A stretch of DNA of 64,000 nt from the NCBI GenBank assembly GCA_030220185.1, contig JASPKZ010007528.1, forward strand, positions 757,001 to 821,000, in the 5' to 3' direction. The position numbers and the translations under genes were made by a program. The notes below the pieces were generated by a model. The model ran no database searches, had not been told where the DNA came from, and saw nothing but the letters and a program-made list of their open reading frames with translations. Source of the DNA: Diploptera punctata. Taxonomy: Eukaryota; Arthropoda; Insecta; Blattodea; Blaberidae. Of this stretch, positions 63,790 through 64,000 are shown piece after piece (position 1 is the stretch's first letter; each line of letters starts with the position of its first letter).

Positions 63790-64000
63790 ATTAGTAATTG
63801 CCATTATCTTCTTTGGTGGTGCGACCTCCATTATGGGTCTGGACTTTCTCAGATGGTCCCTGCATTTATTCCTTCCATAGCCCATAACAGTTTCATCCAA
63901 TTACTTCCTCGCAACATCCTGCGAGAGACATCTATTCTTGGGCGTTCCTGCCCTTCGCCTTCCTAATCGGTATCATAACAGAACCGGTCTCACGATCTAA
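63790..64000. other. Possible repeat start, unresolved at window edge
   Basis: TTTGGTGGTGCGACCTCCAT ... CTTGGGCGTTCCTGCCCTTC. On the minus strand it has a GRRAGTPKNRCLS-like reading that could be a LINE C-terminus (GRP-like), but evidence is thin. Confidence 0.25.

Overview
The window looks like AT-rich, repeat-laden arthropod nuclear DNA, most probably a large insect genome. An insect-type ionotropic receptor (IR) gene is split by large introns. Almost everything else is retroelement, SINE and MITE sequence with GT-AG introns, microsatellites and target-site duplications (TSDs). From memory, the (TAAG)n-tailed RTE family and the IR type resemble blattodean (cockroach/termite) genomes. That placement is inference, not something the sequence proves.

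Region 1-17.6 kb, + strand: the 3' part of one IR/iGluR-family gene. Six exons join in phase to 412 codons carrying S1, M1, pore loop, M3, S2 and M4, and a seventh upstream exon is likely at 3-155. Two donor sites read TT instead of GT, so the allele may be damaged. Its introns hold Penelope-like elements (PLEs) with GIY-YIG endonuclease remnants and hammerhead ribozymes, a PIF/Harbinger-like element nested in a PLE, LINE 3' ends, several SINE families, a cluster of tRNA-like units, and two copies of a repeat with a terminal hairpin.

Region 17.6-29.5 kb: two head-to-head PLE palindromes (about 1.05 kb and 2.35 kb), a 205-bp-arm foldback element, a tRNA-Tyr-like unit with an intron-like insert, a 165-bp tandem triplication, LINE fragments and further hammerhead motifs.

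Region 29.5-46 kb: SINEs with clear TSDs, one candidate unknown 5' exon near 32 kb, a tandemly duplicated Helitron/MITE-like repeat, a large inverted repeat with AT-rich subrepeats (33.8-35.9 kb), a nine-copy 140-bp tandem array seated in the end of a transposon copy (39.98-41.22 kb), and two TIR MITEs.

Region 46-64 kb: dominated by one RTE-clade LINE family, with one full-length copy (48527-51806, perfect 15-bp TSD, four inactivating lesions) and many 5'-truncated copies on both strands, plus a CR1/Jockey-like 3' end, more SINEs, a well-formed hammerhead at 56735-56774 and the fourth hairpin-ended repeat. I see no rRNA gene, no CRISPR array, and no intact autonomous element.
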